From NCBI GenBank assembly GCA_003427395.1, contig BFEA01000300.1, positions 1,420,398 to 1,468,061 of the forward strand: DNA of 47,664 bases, in the 5' to 3' direction. Numbering within the stretch: the stretch's first letter is position 1; the number at the start of each line of letters is the position of its first letter. A program made the translations under genes and the position numbers. This document shows, in pieces, positions 21,584 to 33,569 of this stretch. The stretch comes from Chara braunii. Taxonomy: Eukaryota > Streptophyta > Charophyceae > Charales > Characeae. Under the pieces are notes generated by a model, which worked only from the letters and a program-made list of their open reading frames with translations, was not told the DNA's origin and made no database searches.

Positions 21584-21899
21584 TTGTCCATCATGTCGGA
21601 GTTGTACGCTTCCAAAACCGATAATAACTCTTACAGGCGAGCGAACACAACAAGGCGCTCTACGATACTACATACTATGTGGGTTGCCACCTTGCTTCGA
21701 ATGAAGTCTACGACAATTATATTTTCCAAAATGCAGGAGCGACAGTTAAGCCTGATGCCGACTCTGTGGTAATGACGCCTCTGCGTGCTCGCACGCGCCA
21801 TATACAAAAATATAAATTTAAAGAAAAAAACGTTTTTTTTAGTTTTAATCAAAATAAAATGAGTAATAAAAAAATGTCAATTCATAACACCAACAAAAA

Positions 21900-22077
21900 T
21901 CACACAGGTCTTAAATTTGCGCGCCCACACACTCCCTACTTCTTTTAAACATTCTGTCAATTGCAGAAAGAAATTCAGTCGTGACTCGAGCGGCTCATGC
22001 AATTTCTAATTGAAATCTCATTTTTGTCACTTACAAAAACAAGGACATATACCCTTTTAAGGGTATTCGCACCGACA
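21900..22077 (-). mobile_element. Decayed outer-end module, copy B
   Basis: Shares TTTGCGCGCCCACACACTCC and the terminal AAGGGTATTCGCACCGACA with copy A and the right arm. The internal string ATTCTGTCAATTGCAGAAAG recurs at about 22326 inside the neighbouring tandem repeat. Confidence 0.7.
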
Positions 22078-22154
22078 ATGTGGGATACTTTGCCGATTTA
22101 GTGGAGATGACTGGACTTCTGAGATTCGAGACTTGTGCTCAGGCGATGAGGAAT

Positions 22155-23012
22155 ACACAGACCACTCTTTTGAGGGTTAGACGCGCGACCACTAAGGAGG
22201 GATGTCGGCTCTCCCCTGATCACAAGCAGGAGGGGGTTGACTTAGCAACCTTGTAGGTGACCGCTTTATGTGCCACCACAGAATGGGAGGCCGACACCTT
22301 AAGAAACCCAGTGTGATGATAAATATTCTGTCAATTACAGAAAGAAATTCAGTCGTATAGTTCAAGGTAAATGAACGTAACTGCCACACTCGTGGATGGG
22401 ATGCGCCCCATAAAACGTTTGGACCCAGGATAGATAAATGAGAAGGGACAATGCTTAGGTCTTGTTAATCAATATAGGAATGTGATAAAATAACACTTGC
22501 TGACTGTGAGTTGTCTCATCAAGTCATAAACATTCAATATGGATATTCATGTCGACAAAACTATTGTCGATTTCGTCCCAAGCCGATCAAGTCTCTCGGG
22601 CAAGGAGGGATATCCAGACCACTCCGTAGAGGGTTCGACGCGCGACTACTAAGGAGGGGTGTCGTCTCTCCTTTTATCACGAGCAGGAGAGGGCTGACTT
22701 CGCAACCTTATAGATGACCTCATTATGTGGCACCAAAGAATGGGAGACCAGCACCTTAAGAAGCCCAGTGTGATGAAAAATTAACTCAAAGTAGTTCTTG
22801 TAGGGGTCACACTCGTGGATGGGGTTCGCACCATAAGAAGTGGGGACCCGGGGCAGATAAATGAGAAGGGGCGATGTTAGGGTCTCGCCAATCAATAAAA
22901 GAATGAGACAAATAACATTGGTAGACTGCGAGCCATCTCATCAAGTCAAGAGCATTCGAGATGGACATTCATGTCGAACTATTATCGATTCCGACCCGAG
23001 CCGATCGATTTC
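22155..23012. repeat. Tandem duplication of about 0.4-0.46 kb
   Basis: 22155-22595 and 22615-23012 are diverged direct copies (CCACTC..GAGGGTT.GACGCGCGAC at 22160 and 22619; CATTCATGTCGA near 22546 and 22964). The first copy carries an extra stretch of about 45 bases near 22328. It lies directly upstream of a decayed LTR-end module. Confidence 0.75.
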
Positions 23013-23110
23013 ACGTTGGTTTTGGTTTATCGACCTAATTGTTCGGAATATGAAATGATCTTTTACGTTATGTATATAAGAAGTTAAGATTATTCGTGGG
23101 TTTCACGCCT

Positions 23111-23478
23111 GGTTGAGACTGTCCTAGTCGACCAACGTCCACTCGTACTTAGGAGATCAATGCCCAAAGGAACGAATGACTCTCAATTTCACACGATGTT
23201 CTAACTGCGTGTACTTATACTATAGCGAGACGAGCAAACAACCTCAGTTGATTTACCTCTATGATTGTATATAAAAACTTTTGTACGTGGGTCAGTAGCC
23301 CGATAGGGATATGCCCCTAAGGGTGGTGACAACCCCTTAGGGAAAGTAAGTGATACCTTGGGGGAACCTGTCCTGTCGAGGTACGACTGATGCACCCGAC
23401 TAAAACGGCAAAACGACAACACAACCACGTCTGTCTCAACGGGTCACGGCAAAAATGTGAAAGTCGATGCGCTCGACA
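23111..23478 (+). mobile_element. Decayed LTR-end module, copy B
   Basis: GGTTGAGACTGTCCTAGTCGACCAACG, TAGCCCGATAGGGATATGCCCC, GGGTGGTGACAACCCC and a terminal GATGCGCTCGACA parallel the left arm end. The module is shortened relative to the arm. Confidence 0.68.
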
Positions 23479-25079
23479 ATGGTTTTCTTATCCAAGGAGT
23501 AAGGGATCTTGATCCATAAGCTCATCTTGAAAAGGATCTTCCTCCTTTTAAACCACAGATCCCCCTGACGTCAAAAACCTCGGGGTACCGGTAGCGCTGT
23601 TTCACGACAGGTATCGGTCGTACAACGTGGAAAATCGGGCGGGCCTCCGTACGAAATTTGCGACAAAAAATGGAAATAAACCGAATCGGCGCGACGAATA
23701 TTTCACCGTTAAAATGATTTTATTTTATTTTTTTGATATTTTTTCCTGAAAGATCACGATCTAATCCACGGACACTCAAATTTTCAGATATTTTCATGAC
23801 TTCTTCTGAGCACAAAAAATCGGCAAAGTTGCCGCTTGCAAAATGGCGGGATTGGACCCGTCGCCCTCCGTACAACCTGGCGCCTCCGTACGGTCGTCGC
23901 CCCTCCGTACAACCCGGCCCTAACTCACAGGGACTAGGGGTTTTCGGTGGCGGGGGAACCTGTGGTTTAAGTCGACCTTTCGTTTGATGATAATCTCATC
24001 TGTCCGAGTGTCAGGTGGTGGGGCTACGGGAACATTAGCGCATGGTACTACAGGGGAGGGAGGGAAGTGAGGGGTTATCCTCATCGTCCTTTTTACCCTT
24101 TTCCCCATCCTCATTCTTTTTCTTAACTTCCTTTGTAAGGGTACTGACAGGGCTTGGGCCTCGGCCTTCGAGGGACATCATCGAGGGGGGTGGGGAGGGC
24201 ACCCTATCCTTTGCAAACCGAACTGGGGCCAATTTCGCAGCCTTAGCATATGACTTCTTATTTTTTAATAACATGTCCATCCTTTTCAAAGTTAACAATC
24301 AAATATTGCTTATATTGAAGTCGAACGACAAACTTAAGATCGAAACGAACATTGCACTCATCAGGGGCCAAACAGTTATTGAAAGCATGTTTTTCTTTAA
24401 TCAAGTTACATCCATAAACGTCATGAACGACGCTAAGGAGGAGGCCAAAACCCCATTAGGAACTTGTTGACAGCGAATCCAAAAGAAATGGTGTCTGGCA
24501 ACTTCCCTTCATTCTCAAAGCTCTTGTTCCATCACCCAGGGCTTAAACGAGATAATATATTTTTGTTATATAATTCTAACTTTGTTTGGGCTATGCGTAA
24601 CATCTACTCCACAACTTCTTTAAAGAGCCCCATATATCTATTGCTCTATCCGAACTCCTGATGGGCACGGCACTACCGGGAGCGTTGCGCCCCGCCGTGT
24701 GTTGCGGCGCTATCGGGAGCGCTACACCCCACCTTGTGCTGCGATATTGCACAAGTGGGCCACGGTGATGGCGCACAACGGCGATGATAGCCATCTCTTT
24801 TGTAAAGCAGGCGCTTTGCACACGCGCAAGTGACCGAAGGCGCTTGTCCACGTCACGTCATGAGCTTATATGGCGGATGACCTAACTCCCGTTGTTTTTT
24901 TTTAGGGGGGGTAAGTCCCATATTTCACTCCATTGCGACTGCGTTGTTGCACGTGGCATATGGCCTGAGAGGCGTTGGCTATGTCGACGCTTGTGGAGTA
25001 CAGTGGAGTCTGGTAAACTCAAGTGCGGGTGCAGTGGCGACTGCAATTACGAGGAAGTGGGTGTGTCAACATAATCAAG
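23479..25079. other. No gene recognised
   Basis: It contains a CCCTCCGTACAAC-type short repeat near 23866-23918 and a 37-bp tandem duplication at 24670-24743 (CCGGGAGCGTTGCGCCCC/TCGGGAGCGCTACACCCC). A minus-strand frame (24035-24298) is Lys/Asp-rich with SYAKAAKLAPVRFAKD; no family can be named. Confidence 0.45.
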
Positions 25080-25729
25080 GCACTGGTCATCACTAGCACC
25101 ATCATCATCAAGGCGCGACTCGACACCATTATCACAGTAATGGTTGGCCATCATCATCAGGATGCTGCTCGTCATCATCATCATGATTACCATCATCATT
25201 AACAGGGCGTGGTTCAACATCATTATCACGGTAATGGTTCGTCATCATCATCAAGATGCTGCTGCTCATCATCATCATCATTATCATCATCAGGGTGTCG
25301 TTCGTCATCATCATCAAGGCGTAGGTCTTCACTTCTGCTCGGCATCAGCAACAGACGCTCCTCACCAAGGGTGCTGCTTGTTTGTATCATCATCATTATC
25401 GAGGAGCCGTTCATCGAGAGTGCTCCTCATCACTATTATCATCAACAAGGTAAGTTCGACAGTGTAGGGCGCTGCTTGTCAGCATAGGGCAATGATTGCT
25501 CATTATTAGTATCATCAACATTATTTCGTCATCATATTAGTATCATCTCATCACTCCGTCATAGTAGGGCGTTGTGCGTCATCATCAACATCATTATCAT
25601 CGTGTAATCATAGGGCGTTGTCGACGCTGCTCATCATCATTAGTGCATCATCAAAGGTGCTCGTCATTAGCACCACCATCATCCTTTTGTCATCAAAGAG
25701 CGTTCTGAGTCATTATCACCATCATCATT

Positions 25730-25766
<37 letters not shown>

Positions 25767-25797
25767 CCGACATCATCATCATCATCATCATCACCGA

Positions 25798-25844
<47 letters not shown>

Positions 25845-26105
25845 CCATCATCAGCTGTAATCATAGGGCGCTATTGGTGTTGCTCTTCAGTATGATCAGC
25901 ATCATCATTCTGTCTTCGTAGGGCATTGTCAAGGTTGTTTGGCGTTATCATCATCATCATGGTGTTACTCATCATTACCATCATCATCATCAGTTTGTCA
26001 TCATTAGATATTGCTCTTCAAGGCATTGTTTGCTTTTCACATCAGTAGGTGGTCGTCACCATCATCATCATCATCTTTAGGGTGTTGTTCATCGTCATCA
26101 ACAAA
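25080..26105. repeat. CAT/ATC-rich satellite block
   Basis: Trinucleotide CAT runs, longest at about 25727-25853, are interspersed with a recurring GTAGGGCGTTGT/ATAGGGCGCT-type sequence (near 25490, 25563, 25612, 25864, 25917 and 26079). The whole is a compound minisatellite. The poly-His, poly-Asp and poly-Met frames are spurious. Confidence 0.9.
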
Positions 26106-26275
26106 TTAAAAAAAAAAAAACTCATCCACCTCTTCTCCATCATAATTTTCAGGAATTTTCGATGCTTCCACTCATATCTTAGGAATTTTATTTCCTAAAC
26201 TCCTCGTTGTTTATTTTTTTCCACTATAAATTTTTGATTCCCCTTCGGGCGCACTAATGAATTATTTTTGCATGG

Positions 26276-27012
26276 GTGGGGGGTTGGGGTTTTAAGGAGG
26301 AGAGCTCTACTCTGCAGGGGCTTCAGAAGGTGGGGGGTGAAATGCCCTGGAGGGAGTGGGGACAAATATTTAGGGGATGCCCTATTATGGGGTTGGGAGA
26401 GATGTATGGGCTGAAATCATATCCCAGCGGAGGCATATAGGGGTGAGGGATTGGCCGATGCATACTTTGGGCGGAACTGGATGCCTTAGTGGAAGTAGGG
26501 GGAGGAAGTAGGTATGCCCCAAGTTGAGGCCGGTAAGGAGAGTTGTAATCAAGGCAGTCCTTTTCGGCGGAGGCAGCGGAGGGACAAGGGAGATGGAGGG
26601 GAGGGGGGGGAATAATCCACAACAATGTCCAAAATTTTGTTTCTCCTCTTAAGCATAAACAAATTATTTATGGTGGGGTGGTGGGTTGGTTTTGAGGGGG
26701 AGAGTTGTACTCTGCAAGGGCTTCACACGGAGGGAGGTGATTGTCCTGAAGGGAGGCTGGACAACTTTTGGATGATGCTCTATTCTGGGGCTGAGAGAGA
26801 TGTACGGGTCAAACATCATATCCCAATGGTGGCAGAAGAGGGCAAGGGGTCGGTAGAGACATACTTTGGGTGAAAACTGGATGCCTATGTGGGAGTAGGG
26901 GGGGAGACGGGTTTGTCCCAAGTTGGGGCCGATGAGGCGTGTTAGTGATTCGGGGCGGTCCTTTTTGGTGGAGGCAGCGGTGGGGCAGGGGAACGAGGGG
27001 GAAAGGGGGGAA
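26276..27012. repeat. Tandem duplication of about 0.35 kb, G-rich
   Basis: 26276-26628 and 26664-27012 are diverged direct copies (GGAGAGCTCTACTCTGCA / GGAGAGTTGTACTCTGCA; CATATCCCA; CATACTTTGGG; GGCGGAGGCAGCGG / GGTGGAGGCAGCGG). Proline-rich minus-strand frames run through both, but their sequences have diverged freely, so I do not call genes. Confidence 0.8.
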
Positions 27013-27205
27013 TTTCTATATCCTGTGCTTGTATTTGGTTGGGACTTTTCCTGTTTTTTTTTTTTTAATGGAATTTTAAAAACAATCACCCTTGTTATTC
27101 CTAGTAGTTTGAAGAATCTCTCAGGACTTTTAGGGTCCGCTGGAGGTTTGTACGAAGTTGCACTGGAATTAGACTATTATATTTAGGATCCATGGCTGTT
27201 CAATG

Positions 27206-27405
27206 TCAGAACGACGCTGGTCGAAGCCAGGGTGATGCCCTGTAACTTGCCGAAGGTGAGAGCATGAGGCCTTGTAGAGAGATATGGGGATGCTATGCGG
27301 AGGCATCTTAAGGGACAACTAGTGGTTGCTGACACAGGACGACACTGGCCGGAGCTGGAGTGATTCGCTTTGCTCTGTAACCTAGCAGATAGGGGGCGTG
27401 AGGCC
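27206..27405. repeat. Diverged tandem duplication of about 0.13 kb
   Basis: GTCAGAACGACGCTGG..GCCCTGTAACTTG..GAGGCCTT is followed by ACACAGGACGACACTGG..GCTCTGTAACCTAG..GAGGCCTG at an offset of about 130. The flanking stretches 27013-27205 and 27406-28045 hold nothing else that I recognise. Confidence 0.55.
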
Positions 27406-28045
27406 TGTATGAGTTTGTCAGATATAAGTAAGTTTTGGTGAACTTTGTTATGATCTGTTGGAAATCTCTTAAATACTTGAGTGTTCAAAAAATTGCGGTG
27501 GATTTCAGGAGGTATTTAGCGATCGAAAAAAAAGATTCATAGTTTTATCCTCATCTATCCCGAAGTTCAGTAGCTTGCTCATGATCTTGGATGATACTCT
27601 TAAGTCGAAACCGGACAATGACCCTGGTATCTCAATTTGTTCATAAATTGTTTTTTACATGTCTTCATATGGAACACTGGGCCTGATTCCCAGCATGTGC
27701 TGCTCCCTTCGAATAAATTAGAGCATGTATGTTAAAAAAAAAAAAAAAAAAAGTAACAAGGTTACTACCCTCGTTTTGGAAAAGTCTGTCTTAGGGGGTT
27801 TCTATTACCCAGAACGAGGCCCAACCATTCTCATAAATCGGCATCAAACGTTTTTTAACATTGGTGGGAATGAAAGGAGTTATATCTACATAGTAAATGA
27901 AAAACTAGCCAATTTTCTTCCCGGCGTCCAGTTGGGAGAATCTTCACCCAGATGAGCGCTCATCCTCCATCACTTTGTAGATACCGCGAAGCTATCAACT
28001 GCCGCGAGAGGAAGACAACAAACACCACTTTTTCAGCAGTACTAT

Positions 28046-29675
28046 GGGCCTCGTTAGACCCTCATTGAAAAATCCTCAGGAATTAGGATGAAGTCCTTGG
28101 AAAACTTTTCAGTTTTCAGCATCGTGGTTACACCGCGTCCTAATTCAATGGGTCCCAAGGAAAACCCTTGGAGGTATCCAGCGACCAATTTCATACGAAT
28201 ACACGCGGCCGCGGGGGTGGATGTCCGTCATCGTGCTGGGATGTCTGTGCGCCCTCGGGCGTGGTCCACTGGCGACGGCGGGGAGGCCTACCGGGATGAG
28301 GAAAAAAAAAGGCGCCAACATCCCCATTCCAATTTCAAATTTCGAACCTTCCGTTGTAACACATCAGTGTGTGAGGCGTCCTGGCGGCCGGACTGGAGAC
28401 TGGGGCAAAACGTCTGTGCCGAAGAGTGATGGCGGTCATGGCTAAAAAGGATGGTATTGGAACGTTGGGTGATGTAGCGTGTATGCGTAACGGTTCTCTA
28501 TTGCGACGTCGCCTTCGTGTTCTGCATGCTCTTCGGACCGTCACAGCTTAGCGCGAACGTAACACTTCCGTGAAACGTGGAGAGTGCGAGCACGGTCCCC
28601 ATCGATGTGCAGAAGGTGCAACGAGGGCACCAGCGGACGAACGAGTGGTGGGTGCGATGGAACAAGAGTTCGCGGGTGGTGCAAAGGCATTAAGGACATT
28701 GGAGAGAAACACAGTGCTCATAACTGTGTCAGTCGCCGCCATGCGTTATCGCATTGGCAGAACGACAACTCGCCTGAGGATGAGATTGTTCGTTCGCAGG
28801 CATAGATAGTTGATGCAGCAGGTGATGGATGCACCCGATTGTGTGTCGTTATCGGAATCCATTCTGCAATTCTACTGCGCCATGGCATCTATTGTGATCC
28901 CACGGCCGACGCCGAGATGGTGGATGAGGAGAAAGACGGGAGGGACATGGGAGGATCTCCGACAGGTTGACGATGCGGCGGAGGGGTACTACAAGGAGCA
29001 CTTGCGGAGTGGAGTAGTCAATGACACATATCGACTGTCTCTTGGAGGTTTTCCGTCTGTCCATCGTCGTTTTCCTCATTGTTCGTCGTTTCTATTTGCT
29101 ATCAGGACCCTGCACAACGACGCACACGTGGAACAACACGACAAGGAGCAGGGGAAGAGTGACTAGCAGCAGGAGCGGGAACCGCGGGAGGACGTCTGCC
29201 ATGAATCGCAACTTGCAAGGCATTTACCAAACAAAGTTTGCATCAATGCGCTTGACAATAACTGACAAAACGCACTAGGCAGATGCCTGCAATCGACCGA
29301 CAATGCTTCAACATCGTTTGTAGAAAAATAAAAAAAATTGACTTTTGGACACCACGGTCGGCGACACGCGCATGGAAAACCCTGCTTCGTGAAGCGCCTT
29401 GCAGTTGAAGAACCACCCCCACGCATTTTCACGCCAACGGTAATGGTGGAAGGCCGTTGGGGGCCCGTCGGGTACTGGAGGCCGGCGATGTCCGCCCAAT
29501 GGACCACGGACGAACTGTGCACCAACACCGACTCCAAATTTTCCTGTTGGCGCTCGCTCAAGATCACTCCGTCAATCCCGGCTCCTTGAACCCATTGGAC
29601 CTTGCGAGGACCCCTTGAATCCAAGGACATTTTGGCGGGGATTCTGAGGAATCCAAAAGAATCTCTCGGGAGCGT
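28046..29675 (+). mobile_element. PIF/Harbinger-like remnant
   Basis: The left end is GGGCCTCGTTAGACCCTC, followed by AATCCTCAGGAATT..GTCCTTGG..CAATGGGTCCCAAGG. The right flank, on the minus strand from about 29657, shows GGATTCCTCAGAATCC..TGTCCTTGGATTC..CCAATGGGTTCAAGG, so subterminal inverted similarity brackets the region. A transposase-like fragment lies inside. The outermost right terminus is missing where the right arm begins at 29676, which suggests truncation by that insertion. Confidence 0.5.
28810..29080 (+). pseudogene. Harbinger-type transposase N-terminal fragment (probable)
   Basis: The plus-strand frame contains RPTPRWWMRRKTGGTWEDL followed by DDAAEGYYKEHLR. It resembles the region ahead of the catalytic domain in PIF/Harbinger transposases (an RWWxRxR motif, then an acidic W-x-D-L segment, then FxxxLRM). 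Reading then degrades and no DDE residues are found. Its place between Harbinger-like ends supports the call, but the motif match is from memory of the family and weak. Confidence 0.4.
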
Positions 29676-30424
29676 TGTCGAGCGCATCGGTCCAGCATCG
29701 CACCAGGGCACCGCGGGACCCTCCCGGCCGCGTCACGCAGGAGTTGGATTTAAATCCTTTGTCGCAATATACATGGAGCTTCCTTAAGCCGCTCCGGCCG
29801 AGTGCGCCAGCCATACCTCTCGCGATCCCCTACGACATGATAGGGCCTACGTGGCACGACTTACCTACACCTTACGAGAGTTGTCACCTCCCTTCGGTGG
29901 GCGTATCCCCGCCGAGCTACCAGTCCACAGTACAAAAGCTAATCAATTGCAATCGTAGAGGTGAACCAGCCGAGGGTGTTTCTCGTTCGCTGTAGCAGAG
30001 GGGGTACGCGCGATAATACGCCTCTCTGTCGGACCCGTACGCGAACCGACATCTTGGGGGGCTGAAGTCCCAGGCGTGGCCCGTGGTCGGTCGACTAGGA
30101 TGCATCCCACACACCACGCGCACACCACTCTAACTAACACCAAAAATAAAACACGCTCATACACACACGTACGAAATGACACAACACAAATAACGCGACA
30201 ACGCTCCTAGCCCCTCGGTATCCAACCCATAACTTTCCGACGCGGAAATCGGGTAAGCGCCGCGCGCGAGACTTAGTATAAAACCGCACGGACGCAGGGC
30301 GTACTCATATCGACTTGCAATGCAGGCGTACGCAAGCAGTCGCAATGATGACGTACTATGTAGTGCCCATAATCAAGCGGTCCCTCGTGGATCCGAGTAC
30401 CGCTTATGACACTCAAGTGTCAGA
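29676..30424 (-). mobile_element. LTR-end module of right arm
   Basis: Counterpart of 16207-16943. The first 51 bases differ from the retrotransposon LTR end at 47614-47664 at only about three positions. The right-hand limit is arbitrary for the same reason as in the left arm. Confidence 0.55.
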
Positions 30425-31104
30425 CTTGAAGTGTCGTGAAGGCCTAACCCTTCACGACATTGCACGGCTGAAGGAATAGCCGTGTAGTCGCCGCGGCACC
30501 TTCGGCTCTCGGTCTGAGTGTCTCGGTAGGCAATTCAAATAGGCTCTGCGCAAGGAAAAACCTCTCCCCTGCAGAGCCTAGGGCTTGGGGTGTCCTGGAC
30601 AAGGACCTCGAATCCCGGCCCAGGACCAAACGTCCGACTAAGAAAATCATCAAAAAACAAGAACAAAAATAGAAGGAGAGGTTTCCCCTAAGCCCCTCAG
30701 TCCCAGCTTCTCAGTAGTACTTTTAGTATGGGGGCTCTTCAACCTATGCAAACATTCATCCCAAGTATACCGATGTATACATATATAAGGGTTGAGTATG
30801 TGATGATCACTTCTTATGATCTCACTGGGGTCTCTCACAATAATACGTATATGTGTGATTGTAGGCAACCAAATCTTGAATCTGATTCACAGCACATACC
30901 TGCCATCACATCAACGAACCAAATCAACAACCCACACACTACACGGAGTTAACCCCAACCACCTTCGACACTCATATCCCTCGCTTTAGCCATGCAAGCC
31001 CCAAACCTCCTGTCCAACAAACCTTAATTAAATACTCAGTACCTTTGTTAAATGGCCATTCAATAAAAGTCCGGGTGAAACCTTAATAAAANAACGAAAT
31101 CACC

Positions 31105-31356
31105 AGGGCTAAAGCCTTTTANGTTGAGTNTGGAGGGAGAGTTGAAATTGAGTCGTGGACNGACGAATCNGCNACCGACCTGTTATTAGTNATAACAGAA
31201 AGTGATCCTCAAGGGATCAAGCTGGATCTAGCCCTGAANTTGGATCAAATGATCAAAAGGACCTNTAACACACGGCAGACCAATCCCCAAGCTAAGATCA
31301 TAAGTGTATGGAGAATACAACTNCATAATACATCCTTACTCAAAATCTCCCTATAA
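31105..31356 (+). pseudogene. Right-arm copy of the 83-codon ORF, start lost
   Basis: Same sequence as 15285-15536 but the initiator is AGG and several codons contain N. The stop codon is in the corresponding place. Ns prevent a full comparison. Confidence 0.4.
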
Positions 31357-31438
31357 GCTAAACTTAAGTCTACTTTTAAGCCAGTGCTTAAGCTAAAGGT
31401 AGACCAACTACGGAATCTCCTCTATTCTGGGCGGGTCG

Positions 31439-31978
31439 NNNNNNNNNNNNNNNNNNNNNNNNNNNNNNNNNNNNNNNNNNNNNNNNNNNNNNNNNNNNNN
31501 NNNNNNNNNNNNNNNNNNNNNNNNNNNNNNNNNNNNNNNNNNNNNNNNNNNNNNNNNNNNNNNNNNNNNNNNNNNNNNNNNNNNNNNNNNNNNNNNNNNN
31601 NNNNNNNNNNNNNNNNNNNNNNNNNNNNNNNNNNNNNNNNNNNNNNNNNNNNNNNNNNNNNNNNNNNNNNNNNNNNNNNNNNNNNNNNNNNNNNNNNNNN
31701 NNNNNNNNNNNNNNNNNNNNNNNNNNNNNNNNNNNNNNNNNNNNNNNNNNNNNNNNNNNNNNNNNNNNNNNNNNNNNNNNNNNNNNNNNNNNNNNNNNNN
31801 NNNNNNNNNNNNNNNNNNNNNNNNNNNNNNNNNNNNNNNNNNNNNNNNNNNNNNNNNNNNNNNNNNNNNNNNNNNNNNNNNNNNNNNNNNNNNNNNNNNN
31901 NNNNNNNNNNNNNNNNNNNNNNNNNNNNNNNNNNNNNNNNNNNNNNNNNNNNNNNNNNNNNNNNNNNNNNNNNNNNNN
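31439..31978. other. Assembly gap (540 N)
   Basis: Homologous in position to the left-arm gap. Confidence 0.98.
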
Positions 31979-32009
31979 AGCTCAACTTTAGACTGAATTT
32001 AACTAACTC

Positions 32010-32320
32010 CTTAATTTTGTAAAAATTTCGGCAGCACTCCCTCTAGAAAAGTGCTATTCCAAAATTTATACAAGGCTAAGTTCAGATTTTGAAAGTAACT
32101 TTGGCTTCCCACACTTCAATTTTTGTCTAACCTCCTGAATAAGTAAAAATTTGGGCAGCACTGCCTTTAGAAAAGGAGACTTCCCAGATTTTAACTAATC
32201 AAGATATATGGAAAAGACAAGTTGAACTCTGACAAGTTGGCTAACTTCTTGGATTTGTAGAAATTTCGGCAGCGCTTCCCTGAGGAAAAGTGGCTTGCTA
32301 AGATTTATACAAAGCCAAGT
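32010..32320. repeat. Tandem repeat of about 115-120 bp, right arm
   Basis: Three units with AAATTTCGGCAGCACTCCC, AAATTTGGGCAGCACTGCC and AAATTTCGGCAGCGCTTCCC (near 32024, 32145 and 32263). It probably continues into the gap; one matching unit is visible at 15130-15160 in the left arm. Confidence 0.75.
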
Positions 32321-32602
32321 ATAAGAAAATATCTCATAAAATGCAGGAATTGACCTAAGTGGAAAAAAAATTATTACAGAAAATGCAGGAATTGACACTA
32401 ACTCCTATGACTCTAGCACGTGGCGAACAACTAAAGCAACTACCTATAAAACTGAAATCTAAACAAACTAGTCATCCCATCCCGTTACATGCAGACCAAA
32501 CCACGAATGTTAGTACTCTCACCATCCCCAGTTCATTCCATATAGATAGTTCATGAATCTTCAAGTTTTTGCATCTTTATACCCATCTTACATAACACGT
32601 AG

Positions 32603-33274
32603 AGCTGAACCATTCGCCATGGAAACAATGCCCAACTTATCTTTATGATATACACGCACAGGTTGCACAACTACTTCTCTCTTCTTTTGGGCAGATGACT
32701 AGGCCATTCGCCATGGAAACAATGCCTAGTTGCCTTGAGCTGTTTAATATCCAAAGATTTAGTATTTCTCTGACTTTGTTTTCAAAAGAAAAGGCAAATA
32801 TGGGCAGGGGACTGAACCATTTACAGTAGAAACAATATTCAACTTGCCCAAACTATTTCCATTTATGCTTTGTATTTTCCCTTTTCTCTTCTTAATGATA
32901 TGGCTTAACGCTGGACCATTCACAGTAGAAACAATGCCCAGTTGTCAGTTCACATGTAAATATACATAAAGTACTTTTCTTTATACTTAGTTTAATTTAT
33001 GTGCATGGTTTTCAGGCTAAACAATTCACCATGGAAACATAGACCAGAAATCCTCCCTCAAAATAAACAAGAATTTAAACCCCTTCAATCAGGAAAACCC
33101 TCAGAGTTAACTAGGGTAACCATGCCATTCACAATAGAAACAATGCCTGGTTCCCCAGAAAACAATCAAATAAACACAGCGACCAGACCATTAAGAGGAA
33201 AAACAATGCCTGGTTCTTCAGAAAACAGCCAAATAAATATAGCCCTGAGTCATTCACAGTAGAAACAATGCTCA
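32603..33274 (-). repeat. Array of imperfect palindromes, right arm
   Basis: Reverse-complement counterpart of 13467-14149. Several stems remain paired (GACTAGG/CCTAGTT with one wobble, TGAA/TTCA, TGAG/CTCA). Others are damaged: GGCTAAA has lost its partner near 33015, and one core reads AATA near 32851. Overall pairing is poorer than in the left arm. Confidence 0.8.
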
Positions 33275-33458
33275 GGCTTTGGTTGACCCTTCCAAACGCA
33301 TGCAAAACTGTCTTCCTCTCACCTTCCCCCAGTTCACCCTTAGTCTGCTTTCAGTCGAAACGAAGATGAAACTTAAGCTTCACTCTCACACGTTCCTTCC
33401 ATTCAATCTGATTAGGTCCTGAAGAGAAAATAATAGTCATAGAGACAAACTCATGCAT

Positions 33459-33569
33459 ACATCGATCATACTGCAGGGGGATAGGCAAACATGGGTAATA
33501 GTGGGTTATACAGATGAAGTGGTTTACCTGATGGTTCCCTGCCTCCACAACTCCTCCTGAGTTCCGGCA
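33459..33569 (-). other. 111-bp block present only in the right arm
   Basis: The left arm joins directly across this point (GGGAGCTCATGCAT). On the minus strand the block contains CAG|GTAAAC (donor side 33537) and a pyrimidine-rich CCTATCCCCCTGCAG ending at 33471, an intron-like 67-base interval. It is either a deletion in the left arm or an insertion here. Confidence 0.6.

Noticed and set aside
25618-25864. Poly-His and poly-Asp proteins
   Set aside because: They are translations of a CAT microsatellite.
26323-27089. Proline-rich proteins in the 0.35-kb tandem repeat
   Set aside because: The two copies align as DNA, but their peptides diverge without constraint and no domain is visible.
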